Origin: Anaerolineae bacterium
GTDB lineage: Bacteria > Chloroflexota > Anaerolineae > DRVO01
DNA: 64,000 nt
Assembly: GCA_013178015.1 (NCBI GenBank)
Contig: JABLXR010000001.1
Coordinates: 118,526 to 182,525, forward strand
Direction of reading: 5' to 3'
A model generated the notes under the pieces. The model was given only the letters and a program-made list of their open reading frames with translations. It searched no databases and was not told where the DNA came from. Below are positions 33,744 to 40,988 of this stretch, in pieces (the first letter of the stretch is position 1; the number at the start of each line of letters is the position of its first letter). The translations under genes and the position numbers were made by a program.

Positions 33744-34911
33744 CCCGTCGGGTCGGGGTCGCTACTGGCCCCTGGCCCGTGAGCTGGCACGGCTCGGCCA
33801 CCGGGTGACGTTGGTCTGCCTTCATCCCGACCTGGCCGCCTGCCACCAGCGGCGTTTCTCGCGCGACGGGGTCCACGTCCTCTACGTGGCTCAGATGCAC
33901 GTGCGCAAGCGGGCGGGAACCAAGACCTACTTCCCCGCCTGGATGCTGCCCTGGGTCGCCGGCCGAGCCGCCCTCGCCATGGCCGTCGCCCTGAGAGATG
34001 TGGAAGCCGACGCCCTCCACATCGCTAAGGCCCAGCCCATCAACGGCCTGGCTACGCTGGCCCGGCCGGGGTGGTGGCGGAATGGGCGCGTCTACGTGGA
34101 CTGCGACGACCACGAAGCCGGCTCCAACAACTTCCAGCGAGGCTGGCAGCGCTCACTGGTGGCCCGGGTGGAGGACGGGCTGGTCCGCCGGGCTCGGGCC
34201 GTTAGCGTCAATACGAGCGTCAGTGCCGCCCGGGTCCGCTCTCTAGGCGTGCCCGAAGCGCGCGTGGTGCTGGTACCCAATGGAGTGGACCGCCGGAGGG
34301 TGCAGTCCTTGCCGTCTGGCCTGGGCGCCGAGCTGCGCCGTCGGCACGGCTTGCAGGACGGCCCTCTAGTCGTGTACGTTGGCAGCCTCAGCCTCGCCAA
34401 TCACGCCGTGGACCTGCTGCTGGACAGCTTTGCCCTGGCCGCCCAGCGACGTCCCCAGCTCCGGCTGGTGCTCGTGGGCGGGGGCGAAGATGCTCCTGCA
34501 CTGCGGGAGCGGGCCCAGCAACTGGGCATCGGCAAGAGGGCCCTGTTCGTAGGTGCGGTGGGACCCGAGGAGGCCCTGGCCTGGCTGCAGACCGCCGACC
34601 TGTCGGTGGACCCGGCCCGCGACGATCCGGCACACCGGGCTCGGGCACCCCTGAAACTAGTCGAGGCCATGGCGGTCGGCACTCCCACTCTGACCAGCGA
34701 CGTGGGCGACCGGATCGCCACCCTGGGCGAGGGAGCAGCGGGTTACTTCGTGCCTCCCGGCGACGCTCAGGCCCTGGCCGAGGGCATAGTGGCTGCCCTG
34801 GACGACCCAGCCGACAGGCAGGAGCGCTCCCGGGCCGCTCTGGCCGCCGCTGAGAGCTACTACTGGGACCGACTGGTGCACCGCTTCGTCCATCTGTACG
34901 AGCTGGGTTAG
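33706..34911 (+). CDS. Glycosyltransferase family 4 (GT-B)
   Basis: A second GT4 enzyme of 401 residues. It has FAIPQSLDDPSGRGRYWPLARELARLG at the N-terminus, VYVDCDDHEAGSNN, VVLVPNGVDRRRVQ at the domain border, VYVGSLSLANHAVDLLL and LVEAMAVGTPTLTSDVGD with the conserved Glu of the E-x7-E-like donor site. I use ATG at 33706; GTG at 33694 is also in frame. The start lies inside the previous gene, so translation is coupled. It differs in sequence from the upstream GT4 and presumably adds a different sugar. Confidence 0.87.
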   Translation: MRLIFAIPQSLDDPSGRGRYWPLARELARLGHRVTLVCLHPDLAACHQRRFSRDGVHVLYVAQMHVRKRAGTKTYFPAWMLPWVAGRAALAMAVALRDVEADALHIAKAQPINGLATLARPGWWRNGRVYVDCDDHEAGSNNFQRGWQRSLVARVEDGLVRRARAVSVNTSVSAARVRSLGVPEARVVLVPNGVDRRRVQSLPSGLGAELRRRHGLQDGPLVVYVGSLSLANHAVDLLLDSFALAAQRRPQLRLVLVGGGEDAPALRERAQQLGIGKRALFVGAVGPEEALAWLQTADLSVDPARDDPAHRARAPLKLVEAMAVGTPTLTSDVGDRIATLGEGAAGYFVPPGDAQALAEGIVAALDDPADRQERSRAALAAAESYYWDRLVHRFVHLYELG

Positions 34912-34917
34912 CCCCCT

Positions 34918-35781
34918 ATGAAGACCTGCGCCCTGGTTCTGGCCTGGAACCACGTGGACGACACCCTGGAGTGCCTGGACTCCCTCCTGGCCCTGCGGCC
35001 AGCACCCGAGTGGGTGGTGGTAGCCGACAACGGCTCCACCGACGGCACTCCTGAGGCCGTCCGCGCCCGGTTCCCATCGGTACGTGTGCTGTCAAGCGGG
35101 GAGAACCTCGGCGTGGCCGGGGGATACAACTACGGGGTGCGCGCCGGGGTGCCGCCAGGGGCCACCCACGTGCTCATCACCAACAACGACGTGACCTTCG
35201 ACCGGGGAGCGCTGGGGGCGCTGGAACGTCGGGCGGGAGAACCGCCTCGGCCGGCCATGCTCATGCCCAAGATCCTTCACTACGCTGACCACTCCCGGCT
35301 CTGGTGCGCCGGGGGGCGCTGGCGCCGCTTCCCTCCCGGCGTCAAGATGATCGGCCTGGATCGGCCTGACGGCCCGGAGTACTCCCAGCCCTTCGCCCTG
35401 GACTACGCTCCGTCCTGTACCCTTTTCGTGAGCCTGGAAGCCCTGCGCCAGGTGGGCCTCTTCGATGAGGGCTACTTCTTCTACTACGACGACTGGGACT
35501 TCTCCGCTCGCCTGCGGCAGGTCGGGCTCGCGATCGGGTTTGCTCCCGATGCGCTCGTCTACCACAAGGTGTCCGTGAGCACCCAGAAGGACGCCCGCCC
35601 TGCCCGCTGGTGGCGGACCATGGGGCGAAGCTCGGTGCGCTTCTACCGCAAGCACAGTACTCTCACCAACTTGGCCCTGATGACGGCCTGGTTCGCCCTG
35701 CGGGAGACGGCCAAGGGCAACTGCGGCCGGGTGCGTCCCTACCTGGAGGGCGTGCTAGAATCGTGGCGCGGCCATGACTGA
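34918..35781 (+). CDS. Glycosyltransferase family 2 (rhamnosyltransferase-like)
   Basis: A 287-residue GT2 protein: LVLAWNHVDDTLECLDSLL, VVADNGSTDGTPEAV, GENLGVAGGYNYGVRAG, ITNNDVTFD with the metal-binding NDV, and the acceptor-side DEGYFFYYDDWDFSARLRQVG. This pattern is usual in rhamnosyl- or galactofuranosyl-transferases of cell-surface polysaccharides. Unlike the GT2 at 31696 it has no membrane helices. ATG at 34918, 6 nt after the GT4 stop; overlaps the methyltransferase gene by 8 bp. Confidence 0.88.
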   Translation: MKTCALVLAWNHVDDTLECLDSLLALRPAPEWVVVADNGSTDGTPEAVRARFPSVRVLSSGENLGVAGGYNYGVRAGVPPGATHVLITNNDVTFDRGALGALERRAGEPPRPAMLMPKILHYADHSRLWCAGGRWRRFPPGVKMIGLDRPDGPEYSQPFALDYAPSCTLFVSLEALRQVGLFDEGYFFYYDDWDFSARLRQVGLAIGFAPDALVYHKVSVSTQKDARPARWWRTMGRSSVRFYRKHSTLTNLALMTAWFALRETAKGNCGRVRPYLEGVLESWRGHD

Positions 35782-36712
35782 CTCGGGCGTAGAGCTGCCG
35801 GAAGGCTTCGAGACCACTACCTGTCCCCTCTGCGGGGAGCCCGAGGGCCGGGTGGTTGTGCGTCGCACCGACCTCAACCTCGCCCACCAAGGCACTTTCA
35901 CTGTTTGCCGGTGCGCCCGCTGTGGTCATCACTACCTCAACCCCCGCCCCCTGCCCGAGGTGATGTCTCGTTTCTACCAGGGTGACTATGACCAGCACCA
36001 GGCCCCGCAGACGCGTAACCGGCTGGCGCGGGCCGACAGGGGATACGGCCACCGCAAGCGCCTGCGCCTCATCGAGCGTCACATCCCCGGAGGGGTCTTG
36101 GTGGACGTGGGTAGCGGCGCGGGCGGGTTCGTGGCCGAGGTGGCCGCCCGGCCTCAGTGGCGGGCTATCGCCGTCGAGCCGAACGCAGAGGCCGCGTCGG
36201 CCTGCGCCCGGGCGGGGGCCGAGGTCGTCCGGGCCCGCTGGGAAGAGGCGTCCCTGCCGGACGAGTCGGCCGACGTGGTCACGCTCTGGGAGGTACTGGA
36301 GCACCTGTACGACCCAGGGTGGGCTGTGGCAGAGGCCTATCGCGTGCTCCGTCCTGGGGGGCTCCTGGCGCTCTCAACTCCGAATCGGGGCAGCCTGGAT
36401 GCCCGGCTCTTTGGGCCCTACTGGGTAGGATACGAACTGCCCCGCCACCTCAACGTCTTCCGCCAGGATGCCCTTGCCGACCTACTCAGGTCCCGAGGCT
36501 TCCGCGTGGTGCAGGTGACGGCCCCCGCCGGCGCCTTCTTCGCCTTCAATACCAGCCTGCGCTTCTGGCTCCGGAGCCGACGAGCCCCGGGGTGGATGGA
36601 GATAGCCATCTTCTCCCTCCCGCTGCGCCTGGCCGAAGCACCCTTCTTCTGGGTCTTGGGCCGGTTGCGGCTGGTGTCGAGCCTGACCACGCTGGCCGTG
36701 CGCGAGGGTTGA
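35774..36712 (+). CDS. Class I SAM methyltransferase with N-terminal zinc ribbon
   Basis: A 312-residue protein. Residues 14-60 form a zinc ribbon (C17, C20, C47, C50: TTCPLCG and CRCARCGHHYLNPRP). A Methyltransf_23-type Rossmann domain follows, with SAM motif VDVGSGAGGFVAEV (110-123), ESADVVTLWEVLEHLYDPG and LRPGGLLALSTPN. This zinc ribbon-methyltransferase pair is common in surface-polysaccharide clusters, where it methylates sugars, and the neighbours support that. ATG at 35774 inside the GT2 gene. Confidence 0.87.
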   Translation: MTDSGVELPEGFETTTCPLCGEPEGRVVVRRTDLNLAHQGTFTVCRCARCGHHYLNPRPLPEVMSRFYQGDYDQHQAPQTRNRLARADRGYGHRKRLRLIERHIPGGVLVDVGSGAGGFVAEVAARPQWRAIAVEPNAEAASACARAGAEVVRARWEEASLPDESADVVTLWEVLEHLYDPGWAVAEAYRVLRPGGLLALSTPNRGSLDARLFGPYWVGYELPRHLNVFRQDALADLLRSRGFRVVQVTAPAGAFFAFNTSLRFWLRSRRAPGWMEIAIFSLPLRLAEAPFFWVLGRLRLVSSLTTLAVREG

Positions 36713-36713
36713 G

Positions 36714-37649
36714 GTGCTCGCTGCTCGCCGCCGATGGCTGTTGCCCCTGGCCGTCGGCCTGTTGGCCTTGGCCTCCCTGGCCTTCGCCGCCGCCGCTACT
36801 AGCGCGGACGCACGGACTCTGGTCTCCGCCAGGCCAGACCTCCGGTGGAACCGACTGGCCGCTGCTCTGGCCCTCGTCGCCCTCAACCACTGGGCTCAAG
36901 CCGGCGTTTGGCACCTCCTCACCCGTGACCTGGTGGGCGACGGCGGCTGGCTCCGTGACGTGCTGCGGTTCAGCGTGTCCGCCTTGACGCGTAATCTGCC
37001 CGGTGCCTTCTACTGGTCCACCGCCAGCCGGCTGCTCCTCTACCGCCCGGACGGCGCGGCTTCGGGCGCCGCGCTGGCCGTGGGGGTCGAGCTAGCGATT
37101 CAGCTATGCACCGGCGCGGGCCTAGCCCTGGCCCTGCTGGTCTGGCCCTGGGGGCTCCTCCCGGGTGCCGTCCTAGTAGCAGCACCCATATTGCCTCCGG
37201 CCCGCCGTGGTCTCTCGCGTGTGGGAGCCAGCGTCGTGCGTCGCCTAGGGCGGGGGACACTGGCCGAGCGGGTAGCCGCACTTGCCCGCCTGCCCTCCGG
37301 CACCATTCTGGCAATGACCGTCACCTACGTGGCAGTCTGGCTGGTCGGGGGACTCTACCTGGAGTGCCTGGGCACGGCCATCGGGGCATCGCTTCCGGCG
37401 CGTCCGCTGCTGTATGGTACCTGGGTGGCCGCCTCCGTCGCCGGCATATTGGGCTCGGTGGCACTGGGCGGCCTGGGCTTCCTCCGGGAGTTCGCCCTGG
37501 CCGGGGCCCTGTCATCCACGGCCGGCATGGTCACGGCGGGGCTGCTGTCCGTGGCTGCGCGGCTAGTGCTCATCCTGGGTACCTGGCTGTGCGGCCTGGC
37601 CACCGCCGCTGCGTGCCAACTACTCCTGAGGCAGAGGGGGGAGACGTGA
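36714..37649 (+). CDS. AglD/LPG-synthase-TM-like membrane protein
   Basis: A 311-residue membrane protein with about eight hydrophobic segments, resembling the lysylphosphatidylglycerol synthase transmembrane family (MprF/AglD-like): NRLAAALALVALNHWAQAGVWHLLTRDLVG, FSVSALTRNLPGAFYWSTASRLLLY and LGSVALGGLGFLREFALAGALSS match the spacing of the family. In glycan loci these proteins are thought to act as lipid or glycolipid flippase-like partners. GTG start at 36714, 1 nt after the methyltransferase stop; 4-bp overlap with the next gene. Family assignment moderate. Confidence 0.65.
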   Translation: MLAARRRWLLPLAVGLLALASLAFAAAATSADARTLVSARPDLRWNRLAAALALVALNHWAQAGVWHLLTRDLVGDGGWLRDVLRFSVSALTRNLPGAFYWSTASRLLLYRPDGAASGAALAVGVELAIQLCTGAGLALALLVWPWGLLPGAVLVAAPILPPARRGLSRVGASVVRRLGRGTLAERVAALARLPSGTILAMTVTYVAVWLVGGLYLECLGTAIGASLPARPLLYGTWVAASVAGILGSVALGGLGFLREFALAGALSSTAGMVTAGLLSVAARLVLILGTWLCGLATAAACQLLLRQRGET

Positions 37650-38434
37650 GCGATCTGGTGGGGCTTATCCCGGCAGCGGGGGCCGGCACTCGGGTGGCGC
37701 CCCTACCCTCCAGCAAGGAGCTATTCCCCATCGGTTTCCGCTGGCGGGACGTCAACGGCATCCGCAAGCTGTCCCCCAAGGCGGTGAGCGAGTACCTGGT
37801 GGAAGCCTTAGTGCGCGGCGGTGCCAGCCGCATATTCATGATCGTGAACTCGAGCAAGGCAGACATACTGCGCTTCTACGGCGACGGAAGCGCTCACGGC
37901 GTGAGCATGGCCTATTTGGTGCAGGAGCACCCCACTGGCATGCCCGCCGCCCTGGACCTGGCCCGCCCCTGGCTGGGCGATGCTACCGTCCTGTTTGGCA
38001 TGCCTGACACCATCATCGAGCCTCCCGACTGCTTCGCCCTTCTCCTCCGCCATCACCGGGAGCGTCGTGCCGACCTCACCTTGGGGCTGTTCGCCACCTC
38101 GGAGCCCTGGCGGTTCGGCATGGTGGAGCTGGACGCGCGACAGCGTCTGGTGCGATGCGTGGACAAACCCCGCGCCAGTAGCCTGCAGTACATGTGGGGG
38201 ATCGCCTGCTGGGGTTCTGCCTTCACCTCCTTCCTGGGCGAGTTCTGCGATCGGGCACGCGCCCAGAATCAGGGCGAGCTTCTTCTGGGCGATGCTTTCA
38301 CCTCAGCCGCTCAATCAGGCCTCACCGTCACCTGCCATCCCTTCACCGAGGGGTCATACCTCGACGTCGGCTCCCCCGACGACCTGATGGCCGCGGCCAT
38401 GCGGTTCTGCCGTCACCCAGACGAAAGCAGCTAA
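37646..38434 (+). CDS. Sugar-nucleotidyltransferase (RmlA/GalU superfamily)
   Basis: A 262-residue nucleotidyltransferase. The N-terminus LIPAAGAGTRVAPLPSSKELFP (7-28) is the nucleotide-binding signature, with the KE of SSKELFP corresponding to the catalytic lysine. LVQEHPTGMPAALDLA and LFGMPDTIIEP (metal Asp) follow, and the end SYLDVGSPDDLMAA is typical. It would make an NDP-sugar for the glycosyltransferases of this operon. GTG start at 37646 in a GTGA overlap. The frame is open upstream inside the preceding gene but that part is not homologous. Last gene of the operon. Confidence 0.85.
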   Translation: MSDLVGLIPAAGAGTRVAPLPSSKELFPIGFRWRDVNGIRKLSPKAVSEYLVEALVRGGASRIFMIVNSSKADILRFYGDGSAHGVSMAYLVQEHPTGMPAALDLARPWLGDATVLFGMPDTIIEPPDCFALLLRHHRERRADLTLGLFATSEPWRFGMVELDARQRLVRCVDKPRASSLQYMWGIACWGSAFTSFLGEFCDRARAQNQGELLLGDAFTSAAQSGLTVTCHPFTEGSYLDVGSPDDLMAAAMRFCRHPDESS

Positions 38435-38450
38435 CCCTTCCGATACGCTA

Positions 38451-38474
38451 GCAGTACCACCAAAGTGGTATTGC
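38451..38474 (+). terminator. Hairpin after the glycan operon
   Basis: GCAGTACCAC-CAAA-GTGGTATTGC: a 10-bp stem (one G-U pair) with a 4-nt loop, 17 nt after the nucleotidyltransferase stop. Its right edge overlaps the -35 box of the next promoter. Confidence 0.5.
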
Positions 38475-38499
38475 TGCGTCTCGCAGGGCCGGATACAGT
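38471..38499 (+). promoter_or_regulatory. Promoter for the secreted repeat protein
   Basis: TTGCTG (38471-38476), 17-nt spacer and TACAGT (38494-38499), giving a start near 38506 and a leader of about 42 nt with GGAGG before the ATG at 38548. Confidence 0.5.
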
Positions 38500-38547
38500 G
38501 ACCCCACAAGACGAGGCCATCGTGCCATCCAGAACTGGAGGTCTGAT

Positions 38548-39939
38548 ATGTCATCCCGCATCGGCAAAGCTCTAGCGTTCGCCATGGTAGTTGCACTACT
38601 GGTCGCGTTCCTTCCCATGGGCGCGCTGGCCCAGGGCAGCACCACCACCAAGGCCCCGGGCACCTGGGTGAGCAGCATCAACATCCAGAACCCTACCGAC
38701 GATGGTCAGGCTGCCAACGTGACCATCAACTTCTACAGCGCCGACGGCAACCTGGAACTGAGCTTTCCGCTCGCCTCCGCCATCCCGGACGGCGGCTCCC
38801 GTTCTCTGTTCGTGCCGGCCGACGTCACGGGCCTGCCTGACGGCCAGTACAGCGCCGTCATCCAGAGCAACGTGCCGCTGCTGGTGGTGGCTAACTCCAG
38901 CTCCACCAACCCCAGCACCGCCGGCGCCTACAACGGCATTGATGCCACCGCGGCCGGCACCCTTCTGTACTTCCCGGGCACCTACAAGGATTACTACGGG
39001 TTCTGGTCGGAGCTGGTGCTGCAGAACACTGAGGCCACCCAGGCCAACGTGACCATGCGCTTCTACAACAACGCCGGCGCCCTAGCTCACACGGCTACAG
39101 GCACGATCCCCGGCAACGGGTCGCGTGTTTTCGCTCTCCAGGACATAGCCCCGCTACCCTCTGGCTCTCAGGGCCGCTACTCGGTTCAGGTGGAGTCCAA
39201 CACCGCTTTGGTGGGGGTGTGCAACATCTGGAGCTCCGCCATGCACGGCGAGTACTCCGACTACAACGCCTACACCACCGGCACCACCTCAGCCTACGCT
39301 CCGTCGCTCCTCAACAACTACTACGGCTTTGTGAGCTCACTCACCGTCCAGAACATTGACACCACCGATGCTCAGATCCGAGTGACGTACTCCAACGGTC
39401 AGGTGGAAACCAGGACTCTGGCTCCGCGCACCTCGGTCGAGTACTACCAGCCCAACAATCCCAATCTGCCTTCGGGCAACACCAATGGCATCTTCTCCGC
39501 CCGAGTCGAATCCACCAATGGCCGCAGCATCGTGGTCCTGGTGAACCAGGAGGACAAGGCCAAGGGGCTGCTGGCAAGCTACAACGCGCCCACCCAGGCC
39601 GCCGTGACTGTGAATGCCCCGGTGGTGTTGAAGGCCTTCTACGGCTGGTTCTCCGCCGTGACGGTGCAGAATGTGGGCAGCAGTGCCGCCAACATTACCG
39701 TGACCTACTCCACCGGCCACAGCCGCAGCGCCAGCAATGTGCCCCCGAACGGCACCTACAACTTCATCCAGCTCACCGGCGCCGGTGATCCTCTCCCCGA
39801 CGGCAGCAGCGTCTCGGCCACAGTCACATCCACCAATGGCCAGCCCCTAGTGGTGGTGGTGAATGAGAACAGCGACGACCGCTACGCCGCCACGCCGGGT
39901 GATTACCTCCTGGCTTACACTGCGGTTCCGGCTCCGTAG
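38548..39939 (+). CDS. Secreted protein with four ~110-residue beta-rich repeats
   Basis: A 463-residue exported protein. The signal peptide MSSRIGKALAFAMVVALLVAFLPMGALA ends at about residue 28. The mature part is four repeats starting near residues 39, 149, 259 and 366. Each opens with an aromatic W/Y-x-S/F motif and a VQN strand: TWVSSINIQNPTDDGQ, FWSELVLQNTEATQ, FVSSLTVQNIDTTD and WFSAVTVQNVGSSA. Each ends in a strand such as PLLVVANSSS or PLVVVVNENS. These look like Ig-like beta sandwiches. No anchor or sorting motif is seen. Likely a surface or extracellular structural protein; role unknown. It has its own promoter and terminator. Confidence 0.85.
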   Translation: MSSRIGKALAFAMVVALLVAFLPMGALAQGSTTTKAPGTWVSSINIQNPTDDGQAANVTINFYSADGNLELSFPLASAIPDGGSRSLFVPADVTGLPDGQYSAVIQSNVPLLVVANSSSTNPSTAGAYNGIDATAAGTLLYFPGTYKDYYGFWSELVLQNTEATQANVTMRFYNNAGALAHTATGTIPGNGSRVFALQDIAPLPSGSQGRYSVQVESNTALVGVCNIWSSAMHGEYSDYNAYTTGTTSAYAPSLLNNYYGFVSSLTVQNIDTTDAQIRVTYSNGQVETRTLAPRTSVEYYQPNNPNLPSGNTNGIFSARVESTNGRSIVVLVNQEDKAKGLLASYNAPTQAAVTVNAPVVLKAFYGWFSAVTVQNVGSSAANITVTYSTGHSRSASNVPPNGTYNFIQLTGAGDPLPDGSSVSATVTSTNGQPLVVVVNENSDDRYAATPGDYLLAYTAVPAP

Positions 39940-39969
39940 TCGCCTGATCGAGCCAGCGAAGGCTCTCGA

Positions 39970-39998
39970 AAGGGCCACCGGCCTGACCGGTGGCCCTT
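39970..39998 (+). terminator. Strong hairpin after the secreted repeat protein
   Basis: AAGGGCCACCGG-CCTGA-CCGGTGGCCCTT: a perfect 12-bp stem with a 5-nt loop, 30 nt after the stop at 39939. It is the best terminator-like structure in the window; the T-run is replaced by CGCCATAC. Confidence 0.65.
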
Positions 39999-40052
39999 CG
40001 CCATACGCCGCACTATACTACCGCCCACCTCTCTCGGAAGGAGCACCTCTCC

Positions 40053-40763
40053 ATGCGGTCTAGAACTATCGCCCTGCTCGCCACCCTGGCTCTTCTGGTG
40101 GTCGCCTGCGGGCGCTCGAGCCCCCCGCCCACCGATACCCCGGCACCCCTGTCTTCGCCGACCGCGGCGGCCGCCGCTGCCACCGCCACTCCCCGGCCGG
40201 CCCCCACTCAGGCGGAGACCATCTTCGTCAGCCCGGTGTCGCCCATACCGTTCACCCGTCCGGGGCTTCCCCTGGACACCGGGCGCAGCCAGCCCGCTCT
40301 CGCCTGGCTGGATCTGGCAACCGAGGCTGCCCAGCGCTGGAGCGAGCAGGCCCACTTCCTGGGCATAGAGCCCTCCTTCATCATGGAGCGCAATATTCCC
40401 TTCATGCCCGCGCAAGCCGGTTGGTTCTATCGCTTCGGCCGGCCGGAGGACGTGATTGAGTTCTACGTCCAGGTGGCGGACGGCAAGGTGACCGGCACCA
40501 CCGAAGCGGAGGCCCTGGGACAGCGCCCCAAGCCCCAGCCCCTCGACCTTCAGGCGGTTGCGCTCGACTCGAGCGATGCACGCCAGGTCTACCTCAATAG
40601 CCTGGGTGCCTCCCCACCCGGGGACAGCGAACTCGACTACGCCCTGGCCATGGACCCGAACCTAGGCAAGCCCATCTGGTGGATCTACAACCTGGAAGTA
40701 AGCGACCAACTGCCCGTCCTCGCGGTGGACGCCACCAACGGCCAGGTGGTCCCCATGGAGTAG
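40053..40763 (+). CDS. Lipoprotein with Thr-Pro-rich linker, unknown function
   Basis: A 236-residue lipoprotein: signal peptide MRSRTIALLATLALLVVAC with a lipobox Cys, then a low-complexity Pro/Thr/Ala linker (residues about 22-55), then a globular domain of about 170 residues (FSPVSPI region, SEQAHFLGIEPSFIMERNIPFMP, GWFYRFGRPEDVIEFYVQV, GKPIWWIYNL). The last part may resemble a PepSY-like fold, but I cannot name a family. ATG at 40053 with GGAAGGAG upstream. A TATACT at 40014-40019 may be its -10, with no good -35. Confidence 0.75.
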   Translation: MRSRTIALLATLALLVVACGRSSPPPTDTPAPLSSPTAAAAAATATPRPAPTQAETIFVSPVSPIPFTRPGLPLDTGRSQPALAWLDLATEAAQRWSEQAHFLGIEPSFIMERNIPFMPAQAGWFYRFGRPEDVIEFYVQVADGKVTGTTEAEALGQRPKPQPLDLQAVALDSSDARQVYLNSLGASPPGDSELDYALAMDPNLGKPIWWIYNLEVSDQLPVLAVDATNGQVVPME

Positions 40764-40780
40764 GCTGGAACGCAAGATGA

Positions 40781-40977
40781 CGCTGATACTACGCTGATTT
40801 CCGCTGATCTGGACTTTATATCGCCCTTCTGATCAGCAGTGACCTGACCTGGAAACGGTGTCGTAGGGGCAGACGCGCCTTTGCCCGCCCGAGGGCAGAC
40901 ACGGGGGTCTGCCCCTACGACACCGTTTTCGTTCTCTGTGGTGCCCCGCGAGGCATGAGCTCTGCGTAGTATCAGCG
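40781..40977. repeat. Nested palindromes: CGCTGATACTACGC element with a GTAGGGGCAGAC element inside
   Basis: The outer arms CGCTGATACTACGC (40781-40794) and GCGTAGTATCAGCG (40964-40977) are a perfect 14-bp inverted repeat. Inside is a perfect 22-bp inverted repeat: the left arm 40853-40874 starts AAACGGTGTCGTAGGGGCAG and the right arm is 40907-40928, with a 32-nt GC-rich loop that repeats GGGCAGAC once more. The arrangement suggests a second palindromic repeat inserted into a first. The element fills the gap between convergent genes and ends 11 nt before the A2M stop. Confidence 0.8.
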
Positions 40978-40988
40978 ATATCAGTGTC

